A stretch of 64,000 nucleotides of DNA, from positions 1-64,000 of the forward strand of contig NZ_FOSZ01000005.1 in assembly GCF_900114415.1 (NCBI RefSeq), written 5' to 3'. The stretch comes from Shimia haliotis. GTDB lineage: Bacteria > Pseudomonadota > Alphaproteobacteria > Rhodobacterales > Rhodobacteraceae. The position numbers were made by a program, and so were the translations under genes. Position 1 is the stretch's first letter. Each line of letters begins with the position of its first letter. Under the pieces are notes generated by a model, which was not told the DNA's origin, made no database searches, and saw nothing but the letters and a program-made list of their open reading frames with translations. Below, one piece after another: positions 55,312 through 64,000 of the stretch.

Positions 55312-56508
55312 ATGACCTCTCCCAATACTCTCTTTGACCCGTTGACCCTCCCTTGCGGGGTCACATTGAAGAACAGATTGGCAAAATCGGCGATGTCGGA
55401 TTCCCTCGGCGACGGCACCGGCCATCCGACGCCCCCTCAAGTCAGACTCTATCAACGCTGGGCCGAAGGCGGCGTCGGGTTGTCAATCATCGGCGAAGTT
55501 CAGGGATCACCTTTCGTCGCGGAAAAACCCGGAAATCTCGTGCTAAACGGCTCCTCCGATCTGGCACGCTTTCAGGAACTGTCCAACAAAGGACGCGCGC
55601 GCAATGCCCACCTTTGGGTGCAACTGGGGCATGGCGGCGCCTTGGCCTACGCCCCAACCAGCACGCCCCAAGGGCCCAGTGCTCTGGATCTGCCGGACCT
55701 CCAATGCACAGCGCTTTCCTGTGCAGCTGTCAAGCAAGCGCCCGCTGATTTCGCACACACCGCCAAACTCGCCAAAGACGCAGGCTTTGGCGGCGTGCAA
55801 ATCCACGCGGCACACGGTTTTCTGCTCAGCCAGTTTCTTTCGCCGCTGTTCAACAAACGCACCGATGCCTACGGCGGCTCGCTGACAAACCGGATGCGGC
55901 TTCTTCTGGAAACAATCGAAACAGTGCGCACCGCGGTCGGCCCGTCTTTTCCTATCGCCGTAAAGCTCAACTCATCGGACCAGTTGCATGGCGGCTTGAC
56001 CGAGGACGACTCCCTTCAGGTGGTAGCGGCACTCGACAGGACATCCATTGACCTGATCGACATCAGCGGTGGCACCTACTTTCCCGGCGCAAAATCGGCC
56101 TCGGATGCCACAAGCAGCGGCCCCTATTTTTTGACCTTTGCCCGTCGCGCCCGCGCTCTGACATCCAAACCCCTAATGCTAACCGGCGGCTTCAAAACCT
56201 ATGATCAAGCGCATGATGCGGTGTCTTCCGGAATTGTAGATGTGGTTGGCTTGGCGCGCGCCATGGCCCTTGAACCCTCCCTGCCCGACCTGTGGCGAGC
56301 GCAGACCACGCTTGCGCCTCAGTTCCCCAGATTTGCAACATCACCGCAAGGCGGCGTCACCGCTTGGTACACAATGCGCCTGTCCAAGATCGCAACGGGC
56401 AACACGGAGCCCGATCTTTTGGATCTGGATGCCGCGCTGGAAACCTACGAAGCGCGCGACAAAGACCGCACAGATATTTGGCTGCGCCACTTCGGCCCGC
56501 CTAACTAG
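55312..56508 (+). CDS. NADH:flavin oxidoreductase, old yellow enzyme family
   Basis: 398 residues, FMN TIM-barrel. Substrate residues in HAAHGFLLSQFLSPLFNKRTDAYGGS are typical, and the C-terminal part has GGFKTYDQA and VGLARAMALEP. It reduces activated alkenes or other electrophiles. GGAG lies 9 nt upstream of ATG 55312; GTG 55297 is possible. Separate from the sugar operon, convergent with katG. Confidence 0.88.
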   Translation: MTSPNTLFDPLTLPCGVTLKNRLAKSAMSDSLGDGTGHPTPPQVRLYQRWAEGGVGLSIIGEVQGSPFVAEKPGNLVLNGSSDLARFQELSNKGRARNAHLWVQLGHGGALAYAPTSTPQGPSALDLPDLQCTALSCAAVKQAPADFAHTAKLAKDAGFGGVQIHAAHGFLLSQFLSPLFNKRTDAYGGSLTNRMRLLLETIETVRTAVGPSFPIAVKLNSSDQLHGGLTEDDSLQVVAALDRTSIDLIDISGGTYFPGAKSASDATSSGPYFLTFARRARALTSKPLMLTGGFKTYDQAHDAVSSGIVDVVGLARAMALEPSLPDLWRAQTTLAPQFPRFATSPQGGVTAWYTMRLSKIATGNTEPDLLDLDAALETYEARDKDRTDIWLRHFGPPN

Positions 56509-56539
56509 AGTATCCAGCTGCCCAAAACATCCGCACGAA

Positions 56540-56565
56540 AAAGGCGCGACCGAAGCCGCGCCTTT
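56540..56565. terminator. bidirectional terminator between the OYE gene and katG
   Basis: AAAGGCGCG and CGCGCCTTT form a 9-bp stem with an 8-base loop; A's precede and T's follow, so it can act in both directions. Confidence 0.75.
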
Positions 56566-56586
56566 GCAGTTTTCTAACGTCTCAGA

Positions 56587-58797
<2,211 letters not shown>

Positions 58798-58858
58798 TCA
58801 CGCGATTCTCTGACATCAGTTTAACCAACCCATTTTGATTGGGTGAAGTTGCATTTTC

Positions 58859-58873
58859 TGATCAAATTGATAA
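58859..58873. promoter_or_regulatory. candidate LysR-type site between katG and oxyR
   Basis: TGATCAAATTGATAA contains ATCAA-A-TTGAT, an 11-bp palindrome with the T-N11-A form. It lies 9 bases upstream of the oxyR start. Weak evidence. Confidence 0.3.
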
Positions 58874-58882
58874 TTTAGAGTT

Positions 58883-59785
58883 ATGAATAACCTGACTCTT
58901 CGACAACTGCGCTATTTTGATGCCGTTGCCACCCATGCACACTTTGGTCGCGCGGCCGATGCCTGCGCGGTTTCGCAGCCTGCGCTGTCTGTGCAAATCA
59001 AAGATCTGGAAGAAAGCTTCGGAGCACCGTTGTTGGAACGCACTACCCGAAGCGTGCGCCTCACCACCTTTGGCGAAGACGTTCTGGCGCGTGTGCGCCA
59101 AATACTGCGGGACGTGGACGAGCTCGCCGACATGGCCCGCGCCGCGCATTCCGGCCTTGCGGGCCGCCTGCGCCTTGGCGTGATCCCGACCATTGCGCCT
59201 TATCTTTTGCCGACTTTGCTGCGGGACATAAAGACCGCTTTTCCCGACATGTCCCTGATGGTGCGTGAGACCATGACCGCCAATCTGATATCAGAGCTTC
59301 ACGCAGGGAAGATCGACACGGCGATTGTCGCTTTGCCGGTGTCAGAGCCAGCCTTCGCCGAAGTGCCGCTCTGGACCGAGGATTTTGTGCTGGTGCGTCC
59401 CGCCAACGAAGCCTCAGCCCCCGTCCCCGCCCCCGAGGCACTGGAGCGGGAGCGCTTGCTCTTGCTGGAAGAGGGACATTGTTTTCGAGATCAGGCGCTG
59501 TCGTTTTGTTCTCTGCCCACAGCACGCCCGCACGAAGGCTTGGACGGATCTTCCTTGTCGACCCTCGTGCAAATGGTCGGCGCGGGACTGGGCGTCACTG
59601 TGATTCCGGAAATGGCGGTGCCGGTGGACACGCCCTCTGCGCAGGTGACGGTCGCCCGTTTCGCCGGCGCACGGCCGGCGCGCACCATAGGCATGATCTG
59701 GCGAACGTCCTCTCCGCTCGGGACACAGCTTGAAGCCTTCTCCGATGTTGTGCGCGCGTCTGGGCAAGCCCTGCGGACGAGCTAG
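58883..59785 (+). CDS. OxyR-type LysR peroxide regulator
   Basis: 300 residues. The N-terminal helix-turn-helix is GRAADACAVSQPALSVQIKDLEESFG. The redox Cys pair lies in EEGHCFRDQALSFCSL, matching the EGHCLRDQAL-C form of OxyR, so it can form the peroxide-induced disulfide. Divergent from katG with about 110 bases between. Confidence 0.92.
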   Translation: MNNLTLRQLRYFDAVATHAHFGRAADACAVSQPALSVQIKDLEESFGAPLLERTTRSVRLTTFGEDVLARVRQILRDVDELADMARAAHSGLAGRLRLGVIPTIAPYLLPTLLRDIKTAFPDMSLMVRETMTANLISELHAGKIDTAIVALPVSEPAFAEVPLWTEDFVLVRPANEASAPVPAPEALERERLLLLEEGHCFRDQALSFCSLPTARPHEGLDGSSLSTLVQMVGAGLGVTVIPEMAVPVDTPSAQVTVARFAGARPARTIGMIWRTSSPLGTQLEAFSDVVRASGQALRTS

Positions 59786-59811
59786 GCTCAGCTTGCTCTC
59801 CCCCTCTCAGG

Positions 59812-59855
59812 CACCGACGCAATACCGACGTTTTACCGACGCGATACCGATGCCG
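59812..59855. repeat. four 11-bp-phased direct repeats after oxyR
   Basis: Units CACCGACGCAA, TACCGACGTTT, TACCGACGCGA and TACCGATGCCG follow without gaps. A 21-base part is identical, inverted, to 6657-6677 upstream of the ACP operon. It lies between the convergent oxyR and RND genes. Confidence 0.5.
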
Positions 59856-59933
59856 CAAAAGGGCTCTTGCAACCGACCAATGAACTTTGAGGTCGGGACG
59901 CGTTTCGCGTCTGAGTCCGGCTCCTCCGAACCA

Positions 59934-59970
59934 ACAAAAAAACCCCGCGCCGGATACATCCGCCGCGGGG
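59934..59970 (-). terminator. terminator of the RND operon
   Basis: CCCCGCG and CGCGGGG form the outer stem, CGGA and TCCG an inner one. Read leftward it is followed by TTTTTTTGTTGG. Confidence 0.85.
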
Positions 59971-59995
59971 TGATTTGCTACCTAATCGTGGGAGC

Positions 59996-62900
59996 TTAAG
60001 CTTCGGTTGAGGCCTCTTTCTTACCCGTGCCTTTGACCCATTCACGCATACTCTGAAGGATCACATAAAGCACCGGCACCAGCACGACGCCGACAACCGT
60101 TGCCGCCAACATGCCACCAAAGACCGCAACACCGATCGCCTTCTGGCTGGCAGCACCCGCGCCGCTCGCCACAAGCAGGGGCACAACCCCCAACAAGAAG
60201 GATAGTGCGGTCATCATCACAGCACGGAAACGCTGGCGCGCGGCCTCCATTGCAGCCTCTTTGATCGACAGCCCAGCGGCACGACGCTCCATGGCGAACT
60301 CCACAATCAGAATGGCGTTTTTGGACGCCAACCCGATCAGCATGATCATCCCGATCTGCGTATAGAGGTTTACATCCCCACCTGAGATCAAGACCGCAGC
60401 CAGAGCCCCGAACAGGGCAACCGTAACCGACAGCAGAATGCCCACCGGCATCGTCCAACTTTCGTATTGCGCCACAAGGAAGAGATAGCCAAAGACCACC
60501 GCCAAAAGCAGGATCACGATCACCATGCCGCCCGCAGATTGCTGCTGGAAGGCGGTACCGGTCCATTCGTAGGCATAGCCTGGCGGCAGTGCGGTTTTGA
60601 CCTCCTCTTCAAGCACTCGAATCGCGTCGCCTGTGGACAGTCCAGGGGCCTGCACAGCCGTCACGGTCGCAGCGCGGAACATGTTGAAGCGATTGAGCGC
60701 TACCGGGCCGAGTTCTTTCTCGACGTCAATGAGCGTGCCCATCGGAACCATATCACCGGCCGTCGACCGGACATACAACGCATTGAGGTCCTCGACCTTG
60801 TCACGATAGGCGCCATCGGCCTGAATCATCACACGATAAACGCGGCCGAAAAGGTTGAAATCGTTCACGTAGAACGACCCCATGTAGGCCTGCAAGGTCA
60901 CAAAAACATCCGAAATAGCGACATTCAGAGACTTGGCCTTTTCGCGGTCCAAATCCACAAACACCTTCGGAACGTTGGCACGGAAAGTCGAATAGGCCTG
61001 CGCCAGTTCCTCGCGTTGGTTGGCCGCATAAACCAAAGAGCCAACCGCGCTCGACAGGTCCTGTGCAGATCCGCCACCGGTTTGCTGAACTTTCATTTCC
61101 ACGCCTGCGCTCAGCCCAAGGCCGGAAATCGGCGGAGGGTTAAATGCGATCACGTTGGCGGAGATTTCCTGACTGGCGATGCCATAAACCTTTTGGAGAA
61201 TCCCGTCCGCGCTCAACTCATCGGTCTGCCGATCATCCCATGGATCGAGGTTGAGAATGATCATCGCCCCGTTTGAGCCCGCGCCATTCATCAGGCTAAA
61301 GCCGTTCACGTTCACCGACCCCGCGACACCGGGAATCGCCATGAGTTGCTCGTTCAGACGTGCGGTCACACGTTCGGTCCGCTCAAGCGATGCGGCGTCC
61401 GGCAATTGCACATCCACAAACAGGGCGCCGTTGTCCTCGATCGGAATAAAGCCCGCAGGAATCTTGCCAAGCAATGTGCCCGACCCCACGCCCATGGCCG
61501 CAAGAATGACCACCGCGAGAATAGGCACCCTGACAAGCCGTTTGACCATGCCAACATAGACATTGCGCGAAGCATCGACGCCTTTTTCAAAGACAGCCAT
61601 AACCCCTTTGGGGCCACCTTTGGCGCGCGGCTTCAAAATCAACGAACAAAGCGCCGGAGACAGCGTCAGCGCATTGACCGACGAAATGACGACAGCAACA
61701 GAGATTGTCACGGCAAACTGGGTGTAGAGCCGTCCGGTGATGCCCGGCATGAACGTCACAGGCACAAAGACCGCCAAAAGAACCAGCGTGGTTGCAATCA
61801 CCGGACCGGTGATCTGCCCCATAGCCTTACGGGTTGCATCGGCGGCATTTAGCCCCTCTTCCGCAATGATACGTTCGACGTTTTCAACCACAACAATCGC
61901 GTCATCCACCACAATGCCGATCGCCAGCACGAGGGCGAAAAGGGACACTGTATTGAGCGACATGCCAAATAGCAGCAAGAAGGCAAAAGCCCCGATCAGT
62001 GAAACCGGAATAGCCACCGCCGGAATGATCGTCGCCCGCCAGCTTCCTAGGAAGATGAAGACCACTGAGATCACCAGAGCAAACGTCATCATCAGGGTCG
62101 AGATCACATCCTGCAGTGACTGCTCCACAAACAGGGTGGAGTCGTAAGGGACTTGGTATTCCACATCATCTGGAAACGCCCGTGAAAGGCGTTCAAGCTC
62201 GGCTTTGACCCCCTCGGCCACGGCCAGCGCGTTCTCGCCCGGCGCTTGATAAATCGACAGAACCGTTGCGGCTTGCCCGCTCGCGCGGCCCGAAGCATTG
62301 TAGTAGTTCGCGCCGAGTTCCACACGCGCCACATCGCGAATACGCACCAAGCTACCGGAATCGCCAGTACGCAGAACGATGTTTTCAAACTCGTCAACTG
62401 TGGTCAGGCGACCTTTGGACGTGATCGTGTATTGGAACTGCTGACCGCTGGCGATCGGCGGGGTGCCGATCTGGCCGGCTGAAACTTCGATGTTTTGTTC
62501 GCGCACAGCATTGATCAGATCCGTTGGCGTCAGGCCAAGCCCCGCCATCCGGTCCGGATCCATCCACATGCGCATGGAATATTCAAAGTTGGTCATCACC
62601 TCTGCTTTGCCGACACCGCCCACACGTGCCAGCGCATCAGCAAGGTTGATAGAGGCATAGTTGGACAAGAAAACCTCGTCGTAGGTGCCTTTGGGCGACA
62701 CCAAGGTGACGATCAACAGCATGTTTGACGCGGATTTCTGGGTAACAACACCGGAATTGGTCACTTCAGTCGGCAGCGCCGATGTGGCTTGGGCCACACG
62801 GTTTTGCACGTTCACGGAAGCGATGTCGGGATCGGTGCCCACTTCGAATGTGACCGAAAGATTGTAGGCACCGGTGTCAGTGCTGTCGGATGACATATAA

Positions 62901-63130
62901 AGCATGTCATCCACGCCGTTGACCTTGGACTCGATCGGCGCAGCAACAGTGTTTTCCACAGTTTCGGAATTGGCGCCGGTATAGTTGGCGCTGACAGTCA
63001 CCACAGGAGGGGTGATGTCGGGAAATTGTTCAACGGGAAGCGCGGTGAAACCGATAATTCCCATCAGCGTGAGCACCAAAGAGATCACAAACGATGTCTT
63101 TGGGCGAGCGATAAAGATTGAGGAGAACAC
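59996..63130 (-). CDS. RND-family efflux permease (HAE1, AcrB-like)
   Basis: 1044 residues with the 12-segment RND plan and large periplasmic loops. The proton-relay Asp pair is in GIVVDDAIVVVENVERI, and later motifs GLASKNAILIVEFAMERR are standard. It exports hydrophobic compounds from the inner membrane and periplasm. The start is GTG 63130 with GGAG 9 nt upstream; it follows the adaptor gene by 3 bases. The outer-membrane TolC partner is not in the window. Confidence 0.94.
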   Translation of the reverse strand: MFSSIFIARPKTSFVISLVLTLMGIIGFTALPVEQFPDITPPVVTVSANYTGANSETVENTVAAPIESKVNGVDDMLYMSSDSTDTGAYNLSVTFEVGTDPDIASVNVQNRVAQATSALPTEVTNSGVVTQKSASNMLLIVTLVSPKGTYDEVFLSNYASINLADALARVGGVGKAEVMTNFEYSMRMWMDPDRMAGLGLTPTDLINAVREQNIEVSAGQIGTPPIASGQQFQYTITSKGRLTTVDEFENIVLRTGDSGSLVRIRDVARVELGANYYNASGRASGQAATVLSIYQAPGENALAVAEGVKAELERLSRAFPDDVEYQVPYDSTLFVEQSLQDVISTLMMTFALVISVVFIFLGSWRATIIPAVAIPVSLIGAFAFLLLFGMSLNTVSLFALVLAIGIVVDDAIVVVENVERIIAEEGLNAADATRKAMGQITGPVIATTLVLLAVFVPVTFMPGITGRLYTQFAVTISVAVVISSVNALTLSPALCSLILKPRAKGGPKGVMAVFEKGVDASRNVYVGMVKRLVRVPILAVVILAAMGVGSGTLLGKIPAGFIPIEDNGALFVDVQLPDAASLERTERVTARLNEQLMAIPGVAGSVNVNGFSLMNGAGSNGAMIILNLDPWDDRQTDELSADGILQKVYGIASQEISANVIAFNPPPISGLGLSAGVEMKVQQTGGGSAQDLSSAVGSLVYAANQREELAQAYSTFRANVPKVFVDLDREKAKSLNVAISDVFVTLQAYMGSFYVNDFNLFGRVYRVMIQADGAYRDKVEDLNALYVRSTAGDMVPMGTLIDVEKELGPVALNRFNMFRAATVTAVQAPGLSTGDAIRVLEEEVKTALPPGYAYEWTGTAFQQQSAGGMVIVILLLAVVFGYLFLVAQYESWTMPVGILLSVTVALFGALAAVLISGGDVNLYTQIGMIMLIGLASKNAILIVEFAMERRAAGLSIKEAAMEAARQRFRAVMMTALSFLLGVVPLLVASGAGAASQKAIGVAVFGGMLAATVVGVVLVPVLYVILQSMREWVKGTGKKEASTEA

Positions 63131-63133
63131 TGA

Positions 63134-64000
63134 TCAGTTCTCCTCTGTCGGGGAGCCATCCAGCACGGCATCGACTTCGACACCCGGGCGCACCCGCTGC
63201 AAACCCTTGACGATCACGGCTTCACCTTCGCGCAACCCGTTCTCTACGACAACTGCAACGTCGACCTGACGACCAAGCTCGACATAGCGCTGCTCTACTG
63301 TGCGCTGCTGACCAACCACGAGAACAAAATCGCCCCGTTGATCCCGTTGCACCGCGGCTTGCGGGATCAACAAAACCTTTTCCGGCTGCTGGCTTTCCAG
63401 TCGGATATTCATGAATGATCCATCAATGATCAGCCCGCGTTCGTTGGCGAATTCCGCGCGCAGCGTGATGGTGCCGGTGGTCGGATTGATCACGTTGTCC
63501 GCAAAAACAACACGTCCGATTTCGTCCAACTCGTCCCCATTTGGCAAAATCGCGATCACATTGGGGATATGGTCTGCGGCATCGTGCGCGCCGACGGCGT
63601 CGTCCTTGTGCTCAATAATGTCGACCAATTGCTTTTCAGTCATGGAGAACGCGACCTGAATGGGCCGTGTGCGCACAAGATTGATCAACGGCTCAGACGT
63701 CGGTCCCACCAATTCGCCAACACTCACCGAAGACCGACCGACCCGGCCATCAAACGGCGCGTGAACCAAGGTGTAATCCACATCAAGCTGCGCCTGATCA
63801 ATCGCCGCTTGGGCAATTGCCACCTGCGCCTTGGCCACCTCATTGTCCGCGAGCGCCACGTCGCGATCCGCCTCGGTACCAACATCACGCTCAAACAGCT
63901 CGGTTTTGCGCGCCAGTTCCACTTCGCTCAGTTTCAGGTTTGCCTCGGCTTGTGCCAGATCCGCCTTGCGTGCGGCCAGGGTCGCTTCATAGACCTCCGG
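63134..64000 (-). CDS. RND periplasmic adaptor subunit (partial, runs off the right edge)
   Basis: 289 residues visible, lacking the N-terminus, which lies beyond 64000; an internal ATG at 63922 is not the start. The coiled-coil hairpin (about the first 55 visible residues, EATLAARKADLAQAEANLKL...), the lipoyl/barrel region VHAPFDGRVGRSSVSVGELV and the beta-barrel part are recognisable as a membrane-fusion protein. It bridges the RND pump to an outer-membrane channel. Confidence 0.92.
   Translation of the reverse strand, partial: PEVYEATLAARKADLAQAEANLKLSEVELARKTELFERDVGTEADRDVALADNEVAKAQVAIAQAAIDQAQLDVDYTLVHAPFDGRVGRSSVSVGELVGPTSEPLINLVRTRPIQVAFSMTEKQLVDIIEHKDDAVGAHDAADHIPNVIAILPNGDELDEIGRVVFADNVINPTTGTITLRAEFANERGLIIDGSFMNIRLESQQPEKVLLIPQAAVQRDQRGDFVLVVGQQRTVEQRYVELGRQVDVAVVVENGLREGEAVIVKGLQRVRPGVEVDAVLDGSPTEEN

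Overview
The window looks like a chromosomal segment of a GC-rich alphaproteobacterium, most likely a marine member of the Rhodobacteraceae (Roseobacter group). This rests on the character of the proteins (ArsJ/Acr3 arsenic genes, TRAP permeases, pseudoazurin, a xylose ABC system under a ROK repressor, CueR/CopA) and on an rRNA-operon leader at the left edge that resembles those I know from this group. No taxon was tested by search. There are no insertion sequences, prophage genes, integrases or CRISPR arrays. Most of the window is ordinary chromosome with short operons; accessory character is concentrated around 7.1-9.5 kb.

Left part (1-18.3 kb). An rRNA promoter and leader point left, out of the window. 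Then come a large ABC-transporter-like protein with a ruined ATPase site and a C-terminal cyclic-nucleotide-binding domain, a DUF3307-like membrane protein, a three-gene ACP / ketosynthase / hot-dog cassette, and a rhodanese. About 950 bases of repeat-rich non-coding DNA follow. Next to it is an AT-richer divergent pair encoding a membrane-anchored dCTP-deaminase/dUTPase-fold protein and a dCMP-deaminase-family protein. Then lepA, an unknown helical protein, a class III adenylate cyclase with a TPR-like tail, and an arsenic cluster (arsR-acr3-GAPDH-arsJ).

Middle (18.3-43.8 kb). An Lrp regulator is divergent from a class V aminotransferase-fold enzyme, followed by a thioesterase, pseudoazurin and a PepSY protein. 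A leftward series of genes looks like acyl-CoA or lipid metabolism: acyl-CoA synthetase, alpha/beta hydrolase, nitronate-monooxygenase-like protein, histidine phosphatase, APH-like phosphotransferase and SDR. Pirin, TetR and a small lipoprotein precede the housekeeping run hom-glpX-recJ. Then come a Ca2+-type P-ATPase, two identical tRNA-Glu genes, TrmO, a TRAP permease pair, and a copper module (copA-cueR) with a textbook MerR-type 19-bp-spacer promoter.

Right part (43.8-64 kb). A xylose regulon (xylB-xylA, ROK-type xylR, xylF-xylH-xylG, glk) encloses two unrelated-looking periplasmic genes, a di-haem peroxidase/MauG-like protein and an FG-GAP/CRTAC1-like protein. It is followed by an old-yellow-enzyme-family reductase, katG divergent from oxyR, and an RND efflux pump whose adaptor gene runs off the right edge.

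The most interesting candidates for something undescribed are: the divergent deaminase-fold pair (8.05-9.18 kb); the nucleotide-binding-dead ABC protein fused to a cNMP-binding domain; 11-bp-phased direct repeats shared by two distant intergenic regions; and the peroxidase/CRTAC1 pair inside the xylose locus.
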